Notes: generated from the sequence alone by a model not told the origin. A stretch of DNA of 64,000 bases from Alcaligenaceae bacterium (GCA_029265795.1 JAJUGV010000005.1:1-64000); one strand, 5' to 3'. Numbered from the stretch's first letter, positions 20,331 to 30,022 are shown. Program-made: numbers and translations.

Positions 20331-21191
20331 ATGCGTTTGCGTACGATTGCTTCCGCCATTTCCAGGCTTGCTGCGGCAGGCGGCCTGCTTGCCTTGGCAA
20401 CGAGTGTATTACCGGGTATGCAGGCCTTCGCCGCTGATGCCACTGACGGACTGTTGGTCACCATTGCTCCCGGAAAAGTCGAGTACTACACGACCGCAGA
20501 GGCACTGGTAAACGGGATGCCGGCCATGCCCGCTCGGCTGACTGTCGAATTTGATCGGCCGATGCGCGTGATGAAGCGGCTGGTAAGCCAGGCCGAATAT
20601 GCAGAGTGTGTGCGTGAAGAGGGTTGCCGCCCCTTGCATAAGGATCACCGGGATGACGTCTCTCCTGAGTTGCCGGTGGTCGGCGTGAGCTGGGACGATG
20701 CCACCGCCTATGCACGTTGGTACAGTGCTCGGACCGGGCAGCATTACCGCCTGCCCACCTATGCAGAATGGGTGCACTTGGCGGGAGAAGTCTTCAAGGA
20801 AGACCTGCGCCTTGACCTCTACCGGCCGGACGATGCCAATAACCCGGCTCAGCGTTGGCTGGCGGAGTATGCGCTCGAATCCCAGCGCAAGGCTGCCGCA
20901 GACCCGTTCCCGCGCCCGTTCGGTACGTTCGGCAGCAACGCGGCGGGAATTCTGGATTTGGGCGGTAACGTTTGGGAATGGACTAACACCTGCCATGTCC
21001 GCCGGTACGTGGACGAGGAAGGCAACGAGATCTTGCCCGCCACAGAAAACTGTGGAATACGGGTGGTCGCCGGTTCGCACCACAGCCTGATCACCGATTT
21101 CATGCGCGACCCCAAGGCAGGCGCATGTTCGGTGGGTATACCACCTTCCAATCTGGGTATACGCCTGATAGTGGATGAGTCAGGAAGCTAG
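20331..21191 (+). CDS. Periplasmic SUMF1/EgtB/PvdO-fold (FGE-like, NirV-like) protein
   Basis: Signal peptide; VVGVSWDDATAYARWYSARTGQHYRLPTYAEWVHLA, DLGGNVWEWTNTC, SNLGIRL signatures. Confidence 0.85.
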   Translation: MRLRTIASAISRLAAAGGLLALATSVLPGMQAFAADATDGLLVTIAPGKVEYYTTAEALVNGMPAMPARLTVEFDRPMRVMKRLVSQAEYAECVREEGCRPLHKDHRDDVSPELPVVGVSWDDATAYARWYSARTGQHYRLPTYAEWVHLAGEVFKEDLRLDLYRPDDANNPAQRWLAEYALESQRKAAADPFPRPFGTFGSNAAGILDLGGNVWEWTNTCHVRRYVDEEGNEILPATENCGIRVVAGSHHSLITDFMRDPKAGACSVGIPPSNLGIRLIVDESGS

Positions 21192-21209
21192 CAGGATCGC
21201 AGCCGCTGC

Positions 21210-21959
21210 TTACAGCGGTTGCACTGAGCTTTTACGTGTTGAGGAATTCCCGGCGCTTTCGATCGGTTCGCCTTCAGCGAGGCGTATCAGGTCGTCCACC
21301 TTGCGGACTACGACCCGCTTGCGCCCCGTAATCACCAGACCACGATCTTTCCATGCACTGAGCAAGCGGCTGACGGTATGTAAGGTGGTGCCGGTCATTT
21401 CGGCGATTTCTTGACGGGTGATCGGGAAATTAATGGCGATGCCGTCGTCGGTTTTTTCTCCTGATGAGTCGATCAGCCGGAGAATACAGCGTGCGACACG
21501 CTGCTCGACTTCTTCGGTGGACAGCTCTTTGATGCGGGTATGAGCGTCTTGCAGACGCTGACCCACCGCCTGTAAGGCGTTAGCGGCAAATTGCAGATTC
21601 CCGGTCATGAAGCGGTCCCATTCGGCCGACGGCCATGCCAACACGATACTTTCTTCGACGGCCACGCATGAAGCCGGGTAAGTGGGGCGGCGCATGGCTT
21701 TGGCAATGCCGAAAACTTCACCGGGGATGACATAGCGCACCATGACCTGTTCGCCTTCCGCCGTGGTTTGCAGCACTTTCAGGTGACCGTGCAGCAGAAC
21801 GAAAAAATGTTCGGCATTCTGCCCCTGTTGAAAGACCGAGTCGCCGGCGTTCAGGCGCATGGGGCGAGCGATGGAAAGCACTGTGTCCAGGTCTTTGTCG
21901 GGGACCGCTCGGAAAAGATCGAGGTTCTTGACGAGAGAACGAGGAATGTTGGTGCTCAT
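21210..21959 (-). CDS. Crp/Fnr-family transcriptional regulator (no N-terminal Fe-S cysteines)
   Basis: cNMP-binding-like fold (AGDSVFQQGQNAEHFFVLLHGHLKVLQ) and HTH_Crp (ITRQEIAEMTGTTLHTVSRLLSAWKDRGLV). Confidence 0.92.
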   Translation of the reverse strand: MSTNIPRSLVKNLDLFRAVPDKDLDTVLSIARPMRLNAGDSVFQQGQNAEHFFVLLHGHLKVLQTTAEGEQVMVRYVIPGEVFGIAKAMRRPTYPASCVAVEESIVLAWPSAEWDRFMTGNLQFAANALQAVGQRLQDAHTRIKELSTEEVEQRVARCILRLIDSSGEKTDDGIAINFPITRQEIAEMTGTTLHTVSRLLSAWKDRGLVITGRKRVVVRKVDDLIRLAEGEPIESAGNSSTRKSSVQPL

Positions 21960-22096
21960 CTCGGGCCCTGCAGGTTCGGGAGTTTCATTCTATCACCTGT
22001 AACCCTTCGCTTAGTGGGGCTGCTCCCTATGCGCCCGCTAAAGCGGGGTAGGGGCTGTGATGGTTCGGGTAAACCCGTAAGTATCGTATTCCGTAT

Positions 22097-22138
22097 TTGT
22101 CGTGGCACAAAGAAGGGGTGGGTGACTTACGGTCAAAT
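22097..22138 (+). promoter_or_regulatory. Candidate Crp/Fnr-family operator plus -10 (copy 2): TTGTCGTGGCACAAAGAAGG ... TCAAAT
   Basis: Matches copy 1 at 19/20 positions; -10-like TCAAAT at the identical offset (+36 from first T). Confidence 0.7.
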
Positions 22139-22204
22139 GGAACCGTACACAGAAACAGATCGGCGCCAGCCGATATGAACAAACCCGGCACAGGAGAGCC
22201 CACT

Positions 22205-22534
22205 ATGTTCAAGCGTTCAGCCAAATTTGCGTTGGTCGTCGTTCTTGCCGCAGGGATGCTCCCTGCACTCGCTTCGGCGGCTGGAGAAGCCATCGACCCT
22301 GCAGGCGAAAAACTCTACAAGTCGGCATGTCTCGCTTGCCACATGGCCGGCGTGGCCGGCGCTCCCAAACTGGGCGACAAGGCTGCCTGGGCGTCCCGCA
22401 TGGAGCGCGGCATGGATGCAATGATGGAAGTCACCATCAACGGGAAGGGCGCGATGCCGCCTCGTGGAGCTACGAAGGCTGATGATGACACCCTGCGTGC
22501 CGCCGTCGAATACATGATTGCAAAATCGCAATAA
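22205..22534 (+). CDS. Cytochrome c5-like monoheme c-type cytochrome
   Basis: Signal peptide, CLACH heme motif, GDKAAWASRMERGMDAMMEVTINGKGAMPPRG. Confidence 0.9.
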   Translation: MFKRSAKFALVVVLAAGMLPALASAAGEAIDPAGEKLYKSACLACHMAGVAGAPKLGDKAAWASRMERGMDAMMEVTINGKGAMPPRGATKADDDTLRAAVEYMIAKSQ

Positions 22535-22616
22535 GCGCTGCGGGGGCCCGCCCGCCGACCCGTCTCGGCGCTCGGGAAAATCCTTATCTTGCGGGGCGGG
22601 TCACCTCGTTACACTG

Positions 22617-22647
22617 GGCTCCATGCCGATGGCATGGGGCCTTTTTT
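22617..22647 (+). terminator. Rho-independent terminator downstream of the cytochrome c gene
   Basis: GGCTCCATGCC-GAT-GGCATGGGGCC (11 bp with one G.U) followed by TTTTTT. Confidence 0.85.
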
Positions 22648-22696
22648 CATGTTGTTCAGGCTCCCCGACACTTTTAACGATAAGGGGCAACAAAAC

Positions 22697-24277
22697 ATGA
22701 AGTCCATTCGCAAGACCATCGCCTTCACGGCGTTGGCTGCCACGCTTTGCTTCTCCGCCGCTGCGCAGGCACGAGACCTAGTCATCGCTCTGCGCTCCGA
22801 ACCCACCTCGATGGATCCGCAGTTCCACTCGCTGACACCGAATACGCAGCTGTCAGAAACCCTGTTCGATCCACTGGTGCGCACCGATGCGGTCGCCAAG
22901 CCTGTACCGTCCCTGGCAGAGTCCTGGACGGTCGATGGCGATACCTGGACCTTCAACCTACGCAAGGACGTCAAGTTCTCAGATGGTACGCCGTTTACGG
23001 CTGAAGACGTCGTCTTCACCTACGACCGGGTGCCCAAGGTACCTAACAGCCCGTCGTCCTATGCGCTCTATCTGAGCAGCATCGACCGGCTGGAAGTGGT
23101 TGATCCGCATACGCTTAAGATCATCACCAAGGGGCCTTCGCCCGTGCTTCTGCCTAACCTGGCAATGGTGCCGATCATGTCGTCTAAGGCGGCTGCAGGG
23201 CCGGCACCCGAGGGTAAGACCACTGTCGAGCTGAACCGGGGTGATGGTTTAGTAGGCACCGGTCCGTATAAGTTCGTCTCCTGGAAACGCGGCGCTGAAA
23301 TCGTCTTCGAGCGCAACGAAAACTACTGGGGCGAAGCGCCCGCATGGGATCGCGTTATTTACCGGCCCATTACCAATCCTGCGGCACGCGTGGCTGCTCT
23401 GCTAGCCGGTGACGTCGATCTTATCGAGGATCCTCCCACCGACGACCTGCCCAAGCTCAAGCAAAACAAAGATCTGTATGTGCAGGAAACACCATCGGTC
23501 CGTGTCATCTACATTGCCTTGCTGCAGGGCGACGACCTTCCGCCCGGCATGTCGGGTACAGACGGCAAGAATCCACTACAGGACCGTCGCGTACGTGAGG
23601 CCCTCTCGTTGGCGATCGACCGTCAGAGCATCGTAGATCGTGTGATGGGTGGTTCCGCGATGGCCGCGGGCAACCTGCTGGCCTACCCAGGCTTCGGTAC
23701 CTCCGAGAAATACGCTAAGGCGCCTGCCGCAGACGTCGAGCGCGCCAAGCAATTGCTGGCAGAAGCCGGTTACCCCAATGGTTTCACCATGTCGCTGGGT
23801 TCACCTGCGGGGCGCTACACCAACGACCAGCGAATCGCCCAAGTCGTGGCGGCCATGTGGGCACGCATCGGCGTGAAGGTGAATGTCGAAACTATGGCAC
23901 CCGCCGTGTTCTTCAAGCAGCGTAATGCTCATGCATTCAGCGCCTATCTGGCCGGTTGGGCGGCGTCATCGGGTGAAATGCTCAACCCGCTGAATTCGCT
24001 GGTGGTTACCAAGCAGCCTGAACTCGGCCTGGGTACCACCAACTGGAGTAAGTACTCCAATCCGGAAGTCGACAAGCTGGTGCTGGAAGCTTCGCGCACA
24101 CTCGAAGATGACAAGCGCGCAGAGCTGTTGCAAAAGGCCAGTGGCATGGTCATGGACGACTACGGGATCTTGCCGCTGCAATTTGAGATGTCGGTATGGG
24201 CCATGAAGAATGACATCCGTTATGCAGGGCGGGCCGATCAGATGACACTGGCTCAAGACATGAAGCCGGCACCCTGA
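22697..24277 (+). CDS. Peptide/nickel-type ABC transporter substrate-binding protein (SBP family 5)
   Basis: Signal peptide; LVIALRSEPTSMDPQFHSLTPNTQLSETLFDPLVRTD; VDGDTWTFNLRKDVKFSDGTPFTAEDVVFTYDR. Confidence 0.94.
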   Translation: MKSIRKTIAFTALAATLCFSAAAQARDLVIALRSEPTSMDPQFHSLTPNTQLSETLFDPLVRTDAVAKPVPSLAESWTVDGDTWTFNLRKDVKFSDGTPFTAEDVVFTYDRVPKVPNSPSSYALYLSSIDRLEVVDPHTLKIITKGPSPVLLPNLAMVPIMSSKAAAGPAPEGKTTVELNRGDGLVGTGPYKFVSWKRGAEIVFERNENYWGEAPAWDRVIYRPITNPAARVAALLAGDVDLIEDPPTDDLPKLKQNKDLYVQETPSVRVIYIALLQGDDLPPGMSGTDGKNPLQDRRVREALSLAIDRQSIVDRVMGGSAMAAGNLLAYPGFGTSEKYAKAPAADVERAKQLLAEAGYPNGFTMSLGSPAGRYTNDQRIAQVVAAMWARIGVKVNVETMAPAVFFKQRNAHAFSAYLAGWAASSGEMLNPLNSLVVTKQPELGLGTTNWSKYSNPEVDKLVLEASRTLEDDKRAELLQKASGMVMDDYGILPLQFEMSVWAMKNDIRYAGRADQMTLAQDMKPAP

Positions 24278-24284
24278 GCACGTC

Positions 24285-25262
24285 GTGACCGCCACCATTA
24301 TTCGTCGCCTGCTGCAAACGGGGCTGGTTGTACTGGTCATGTCGGCACTGGTGTTCGCCGGTCTCTATGTGATCGGCGACCCGGTACTCATGATGGCCAG
24401 CCCCGAGGCCACAGACCTTGAACGTGAAGCAATCCGGCGTAACCTCGGCTTGGACAAGCCACTCTGGGAACAGTATTTCATCTTCCTGAGTAAGGCGGTT
24501 CAGCTGGACTTCGGCAACAGCTTTCTTACGGGGGAGTCGGCCATGCATCTCATTCTTGAGCGCATGCCGGCAACTCTAGAGCTAGCGACGCTTGCGATGT
24601 TCATATCGATGGTGGTGGGCATTCCTCTTGGGATCTATGCCGGTCTGCATCCGGAACGGCTGTTGTCCCGCAGCATTATGTCCGGCTCCGTCCTGGGTTT
24701 TTCCCTACCCAATTTTTGGGTCGGCCTGATGCTGATTATGTTGTTTGCAGTGATGCTGGGCTGGATGCCTGCAGGGGGCCGTGGGCCGGTCGAAGATTTC
24801 GGCCCCATCCAACTGAGTATCTTCAATTGGGAAGGCCTGCGCAGTCTGATTTTGCCCGCATTAACTATCGCGACCGCCAAGTGCGCACTCATCATTCGCG
24901 TGACTCGCGCGGCGACACGCGAATGCCTGCCGCAGGACTACATCAAGTTCGCGCGTGCTAAGGGTCTGCACGAGCGTCGCGTATTGGGTGTGCATCTGTT
25001 GAAGAACATCATGATTCCCATCGTGACCATCGGCGGCCTGGAATACGGTCAGGTTTTTGCATTTGCGGTGGTGACGGAAACGGTTTTCTCATGGCCCGGC
25101 ATGGGCAAGTTGCTGATCGACTCCATAGTGAATCTGGACCGGCCGGTTGTTGTGGCCTATCTCATGCTGACCGTCGTGTTCCTTGCCATGTTGAATCTGA
25201 TTGTGGACATCGGCTACACCGTGCTTGATCCGCGCGTACGCTTGGGAGCCACCGCATCATGA
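24285..25262 (+). CDS. Peptide ABC transporter permease (DppB-like); GTG start
   Basis: TM protein with FARAKGLHERRVLGVHLLKN EAA-type loop; operon position. Confidence 0.92.
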   Translation: MTATIIRRLLQTGLVVLVMSALVFAGLYVIGDPVLMMASPEATDLEREAIRRNLGLDKPLWEQYFIFLSKAVQLDFGNSFLTGESAMHLILERMPATLELATLAMFISMVVGIPLGIYAGLHPERLLSRSIMSGSVLGFSLPNFWVGLMLIMLFAVMLGWMPAGGRGPVEDFGPIQLSIFNWEGLRSLILPALTIATAKCALIIRVTRAATRECLPQDYIKFARAKGLHERRVLGVHLLKNIMIPIVTIGGLEYGQVFAFAVVTETVFSWPGMGKLLIDSIVNLDRPVVVAYLMLTVVFLAMLNLIVDIGYTVLDPRVRLGATAS

Positions 25263-26197
25263 GTCGTGTCGTAGAACCCATGCAGCTGGATACCGCTGTC
25301 GAGGCCGGCGCGGCGCGGGTCGCCACTACCCGTTGGCGTCGCTTCGTGGCTCAGTTTGCCTCCAGTAAGACGGCTGTCATTGCGCTTGTCGTGCTGCTGC
25401 TGTCCATTGCAGCAGCCGTATTTGCACCCTGGTTGGCGCCGCAGAACCCCTTCGACCTGGCCAGTTTGGACATCCTCGACGCCAAGATGCCGCCAGGTAG
25501 CACGAATTTCGACGGCAGCCTGACTTACTGGCTGGGCACTGACGGCCAGGCACGCGATGTACTTTCCGCCATTCTTTACGGCATGCGAATCAGCCTATTC
25601 GTGGGCTTTGTGTCGGTGACGGCTGCGTTCGTTATTGGGGCGGCTGTGGGGTTGGTGGCTGCGTATTTTGGCGGCCGTATCGACGCATTCCTGATGCGAG
25701 TCGTCGACATGCAGCTGTCGTTTCCCTCTATTCTTGTGGCGCTGGTGTTGCTGGCGGCCTTGGGCAAGGGCGTAGACAAGGTCATTATTGCGCTCATTGT
25801 GGTGCAGTGGGCCTATTTTGCCCGTGCCGCGCGGGCTGCAGCCATCGTTGAGCGCAACAGGGAATACGTCGAAGCCGCCCGTTGCATGGCGCTTAGCTGG
25901 CACCGTATTTTGTGGCGGCATGTGTTTCCCAATTGCATACCGCCACTCATGGTGATTGCCACCATCGATCTGGCGCACGCCATTGCTTTAGAAGCCACGT
26001 TATCGTTTCTTGGCGTGGGAGTGCCGGTCACTGAACCGTCGCTGGGCATGCTGATTTCCAATGGATTCGAGTTCCTGCTGTCGGGCACCTACTGGATCTG
26101 TTTCTTTCCGGGGATTGCGCTGGCGATCGTAGTGGTGGCCATCAATCTGGTGGGCGACCATTTGCGGGACATCCTCAATCCCCGCAACGAGGTCTAA
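25259..26197 (+). CDS. Peptide ABC transporter permease (DppC-like)
   Basis: WLGTDGQARDVLSAILYGMRISL, EAARCMALSWHRILWRHVFPN; 4-nt overlap. Confidence 0.92.
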   Translation: MSRVVEPMQLDTAVEAGAARVATTRWRRFVAQFASSKTAVIALVVLLLSIAAAVFAPWLAPQNPFDLASLDILDAKMPPGSTNFDGSLTYWLGTDGQARDVLSAILYGMRISLFVGFVSVTAAFVIGAAVGLVAAYFGGRIDAFLMRVVDMQLSFPSILVALVLLAALGKGVDKVIIALIVVQWAYFARAARAAAIVERNREYVEAARCMALSWHRILWRHVFPNCIPPLMVIATIDLAHAIALEATLSFLGVGVPVTEPSLGMLISNGFEFLLSGTYWICFFPGIALAIVVVAINLVGDHLRDILNPRNEV

Positions 26198-26199
26198 CA

Positions 26200-27198
26200 A
26201 TGACCCCAATACAAGAGCACCGCAAGGGGAATGAGCTTCTGCTGGATGTACAAGGCCTGCAAACATGGTTTTACACCCGAGATGGCGTGGTCAAGGCTGT
26301 CGACGGTGTTTCGCTGCATTTGCGTCCCGGTGAAATTTTAGGGTTGGTCGGTGAATCAGGTTCGGGTAAGAGCGTGACGGGTTTTTCCATCATGGGTCTG
26401 GTGGGCGAGCGTGGCAAGGTCAGGGCCGAGCGCATGATGTTCGACGGCTATGACCTGACCAAGGTAAGCCCGGAACAGATGCGTAACCTGCGTGGTAATC
26501 GTCTGGCCATGATCTTTCAAGATCCCATGATGACGCTGAACCCCACCTTGCGCATCGATACGCAGATGATCGAAACAGTACGTGCGCATGAGAAAGTGTC
26601 GCGGCAGGCTGCGCGCGCTCGAGCACTAGAGGTCCTGCGTATGGTAGGAATTCCGGCGCCTGAAGCCAGGCTCATGGTCTACCCGCACCATCTTTCAGGC
26701 GGCATGCGTCAGCGTATCGCCATTGCCATAGCGTTGCTCAATGGCCCGAAGCTCATTATTGCGGACGAACCCACCACAGCGCTGGACGTCACCATACAAG
26801 GGCAAATTCTTTACGAGGTGCAGAAGCTTTGCCGTGAGATGGGGACGGCGCTAATTTGGATCACACACGATTTGGCCTTGGTGTCGGGGCTCGCCGATCG
26901 TATGGCTGTCATGTATGCCGGTCGCATTGTGGAATCCACCAGCACTCAAGCGCTCATCGACCAGCCCATGCATCCCTATACACACGGCTTGATGGCATCC
27001 ATCCCGTCGTTGGGCACCCGCGGCGAGCCCTTGTTTCAGATTCCCGGTTCCACGCCATCGTTATTGAACCTGCCGACGGGCTGCGCCTTTCGCAGCCGAT
27101 GCTATCGAGCCGATGCTCAATGTGAGCACACTCCCGAAACGCGTGCGCTTGCCCCCGGACACGAAGTCAGATGCTGGCATAGCGGAGAGCGGATATGA
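26200..27198 (+). CDS. Peptide ABC transporter ATP-binding protein (DppD-like)
   Basis: GLVGESGSGKSVT Walker A, LSGGMRQRIAIAIAL signature, IIADEPTTALDV. Confidence 0.94.
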   Translation: MTPIQEHRKGNELLLDVQGLQTWFYTRDGVVKAVDGVSLHLRPGEILGLVGESGSGKSVTGFSIMGLVGERGKVRAERMMFDGYDLTKVSPEQMRNLRGNRLAMIFQDPMMTLNPTLRIDTQMIETVRAHEKVSRQAARARALEVLRMVGIPAPEARLMVYPHHLSGGMRQRIAIAIALLNGPKLIIADEPTTALDVTIQGQILYEVQKLCREMGTALIWITHDLALVSGLADRMAVMYAGRIVESTSTQALIDQPMHPYTHGLMASIPSLGTRGEPLFQIPGSTPSLLNLPTGCAFRSRCYRADAQCEHTPETRALAPGHEVRCWHSGERI

Positions 27199-28274
27199 AA
27201 CTTGGCTCTGCCATCATGCAGGTGGAAGGTTTACGGCGCGAATATGTGCAGCCGTCCGACTTCATTGATCGTATCGGGCGTCGGCTGCGAGGCCAGGGCA
27301 AACCGTCGCCCGTGCAAGCGGTGATGGGTGTGGATCTAGACATTCGTCATGGTGAGGTTCTGGCCATCGTAGGGGAATCAGGCTGCGGCAAGACCACATT
27401 GGGCCGCATGCTGACCGGCATTATTCCCCCTACAGCCGGAAAAGTTCTGTACCGAGGCCGGGATATCGCCGGCTTGCATGGGCAGCAGCGGCGCGATTAC
27501 GAGCTGGCTGTGCAGATGATTTTTCAAGATCCGTTCTCATCATTGAATCCGCGTATGCGGGTGCGCGACATCATCGGCGAAGCACCGGTGGTGCATGGGC
27601 TGGTCAGCCGTGCAGAGCGCGACGACTACGTTTGCAACCTGCTGCGCAAGGTAGGGCTGGACCCAGATTATCGTGAACGTTATCCCCACCAATTCTCGGG
27701 CGGGCAGCGTCAACGCATCGGTGTGGCGCGTGCACTAGCCCTCAAACCATCGATCATCGTGTGTGACGAGGCGGTGGCTGCCCTCGATGTCTCCATCCAG
27801 GCGCAGGTATTGAACCTGTTCATGGAGCTGCGTCGAGACTTCGACCTCACTTACGTCTTTATCAGTCACAACCTTGGGGTGGTCAGCCACATTTCCGATC
27901 GCGTAGCCATCATGTATTTGGGCCGTATTGTTGAACTGGCGGACACCGAGCGGGTGTTTTCGCAAGCCAGCCATCCGTACACCCAGGCCTTGCTCAAGGA
28001 ATTGCCCGTACTCAGCGCAGGCAAGCGGCGTTTCGACCCCATCTCCGGTGAACTCCCATCGCCCGCCGACCCGCCCTCCGGTTGTGCATTCCATCCCCGT
28101 TGCCCGCGGGCGATGGATCGGTGCCGCGCAGAAAGGCCTCTCATGCAGAAAATTGCCCCCGGCCACTGGAGTGCCTGCCATCTGAACGACACGGGCGAAT
28201 CCATTCCGGTTGCTTCAGGCACGCCGGTAGCTGCTGTGTCATTGCAGACAGACCCTAATACGGAGATTGCGTGA
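27195..28274 (+). CDS. Peptide ABC transporter ATP-binding protein (DppF-like)
   Basis: IVGESGCGKTTLGRML, FSGGQRQRIGVARALAL, CDEAVAALDVS. Confidence 0.94.
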   Translation: MKLGSAIMQVEGLRREYVQPSDFIDRIGRRLRGQGKPSPVQAVMGVDLDIRHGEVLAIVGESGCGKTTLGRMLTGIIPPTAGKVLYRGRDIAGLHGQQRRDYELAVQMIFQDPFSSLNPRMRVRDIIGEAPVVHGLVSRAERDDYVCNLLRKVGLDPDYRERYPHQFSGGQRQRIGVARALALKPSIIVCDEAVAALDVSIQAQVLNLFMELRRDFDLTYVFISHNLGVVSHISDRVAIMYLGRIVELADTERVFSQASHPYTQALLKELPVLSAGKRRFDPISGELPSPADPPSGCAFHPRCPRAMDRCRAERPLMQKIAPGHWSACHLNDTGESIPVASGTPVAAVSLQTDPNTEIA

Positions 28275-28275
28275 C

Positions 28276-29136
28276 ATGAAATTCGCTGATTCGGACTTCG
28301 AGCCGTATCGCCTGCTGACCCCAACAGTCGAGGCCGTTCCCCTGGTATGTGACTCACCTCATAGCGGCAGCACCTATCCGCAGGACTTCCAGACGGTGCT
28401 TCCGGTCTCCGTCTTGCGCTGGGCTGAAGACGCCTATGTGGATGAGCTGTGGGCGTCTGTGCCTCGGCACGGTGGTACGTTGCTGTGCGCCGAGTTTCCC
28501 CGCAGCTATGTCGATGTAAACCGCGAGCTCGATGACATCGACCCCAATATTCTGGCAGAACCCTGGACCAGCGAGATCCGCCCCACGGAAAAATCCCGTC
28601 TTGGCTATGGCCTTTTTTGGCATAGTGTGAATGGCCGTGCCATGTATGACCGCAAATTATGGGTGGGCGAGCTTGAAAATCGTATCAGTACTTTCTACGA
28701 GCCTTACCACAGCGCCCTGTGGAAGCAGATACACCATGCCGTCGACCGCTTCGGTATGGTGTGGCACCTGAACCTGCATTCGATGCCATCGGATTCTTAC
28801 GCCGCGCTTCAGCAGGGTAGTGAGCGTCAATTGGCCGATTTCGTGTTGGGCGACCGCGACGGCACCACTTGCGATCCGACCTTTACCGGAATTATTGAAG
28901 ACTATCTAACCGGTTGCGGATATACCGTGGCGCGCAATGACCCCTTCAAAGGGGTGGCGTTGGTGGCACAGGTCGGTCATCCAGCTGAACATCGTCACAG
29001 CTTGCAAATTGAGCTGAATCGCAAGCTATACATGAATGAAACCACCTTCGAGAAATCGGGCGACTTTGTCAGCCTGCAGCGCGATCTCGACGGCCTGGCG
29101 GCGCACTTACGCAAATTTATACAGAGCTTGATGTAG
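28276..29136 (+). CDS. N-formylglutamate amidohydrolase family protein
   Basis: VPLVCDSPHSGSTYPQDF, DAYVDELW, FPRSYVDVNRELDDID, WHLNLHSMPS; follows the ABC genes directly. Confidence 0.9.
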   Translation: MKFADSDFEPYRLLTPTVEAVPLVCDSPHSGSTYPQDFQTVLPVSVLRWAEDAYVDELWASVPRHGGTLLCAEFPRSYVDVNRELDDIDPNILAEPWTSEIRPTEKSRLGYGLFWHSVNGRAMYDRKLWVGELENRISTFYEPYHSALWKQIHHAVDRFGMVWHLNLHSMPSDSYAALQQGSERQLADFVLGDRDGTTCDPTFTGIIEDYLTGCGYTVARNDPFKGVALVAQVGHPAEHRHSLQIELNRKLYMNETTFEKSGDFVSLQRDLDGLAAHLRKFIQSLM

Positions 29137-30022
29137 GCGCCTGCGGCTCCAGATAGGCGCCGCTGCTGCGCAGCTGATCTTCGGCAACATCCAGTGCCTC
29201 GATGGCCTGGCGGCCGGCACGGCTGAGCAGCTGGTTTGCCAGCACCTCGACAAGCACCATGGCGGCGGCGGAAGTCGGGAAAAAGCCGGGCGTTTCTGTG
29301 GCAAATAAAAGCGTGACTTCTGCATGCTGTGCCACCGGTGCGACCTCGCTGTCGCAAATGGCGATGATCCGGCAGTTACGCTGCCGTGCCGCCTGAGCCA
29401 CACGTAAGCCTTCTTGTGAGTAAGGCGCAAAACCAATAATGACAACGACATCCCTTGGCTCGAGGGCGCGCAGCTCCATTTCCAGCAAACCCGCGTCACC
29501 TCGCAGCAATGTCACCGAATTGCGAAATAGCCGGTACAGGTAGTGGAGCGTGTGGGCGGCGGCATGTGAGGCTCTGAACCCCGCTACATGTACGTGTCGT
29601 GATCGTTGCAGCAAACGGATGGCGGCAGGCAGCCGGTCGGTATTCAGGTCTTCCAGTAGCTGCAGGTTCAGCGTCTGTGTCATGACATGGCGGCTGAGGG
29701 TAGTGCGGACGCTGCGGTGGCGTACGACTTCACGCGCCTGATCTGCATAGCGGCGCGGGATCTGATGCAGACCCCTGATGAAGACCTGACGCATATCTTC
29801 CCAGCCGGAATAGCCTAATGCTTGCGCGAATCTGACAAGCGTAGCGGGTTGAACGCCGGCATCTGTAGCAATGCGCCGCATCGATTGCACGGGAACCTCG
29901 GCAGGGAAATCAATGAGGTAACGTGCGCCGATCTGGAATTGCGGGCTCATTTCCGGGAAGCGTTCCCTGACCAGAGCAACCAACTCGTCAAGAGTGTGTG
30001 GGGGTTGTTGCTTCTTTGCCAT
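29117..30022 (-). CDS. RpiR/MurR-family transcriptional regulator (HTH + SIS)
   Basis: N-terminal HTH_6 (MRRIATDAGVQPATLVRFAQALGYSGWEDMRQVF) and SIS domain; start at ATG 30022. Confidence 0.9.
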   Translation of the reverse strand: MAKKQQPPHTLDELVALVRERFPEMSPQFQIGARYLIDFPAEVPVQSMRRIATDAGVQPATLVRFAQALGYSGWEDMRQVFIRGLHQIPRRYADQAREVVRHRSVRTTLSRHVMTQTLNLQLLEDLNTDRLPAAIRLLQRSRHVHVAGFRASHAAAHTLHYLYRLFRNSVTLLRGDAGLLEMELRALEPRDVVVIIGFAPYSQEGLRVAQAARQRNCRIIAICDSEVAPVAQHAEVTLLFATETPGFFPTSAAAMVLVEVLANQLLSRAGRQAIEALDVAEDQLRSSGAYLEPQAPTSSSV

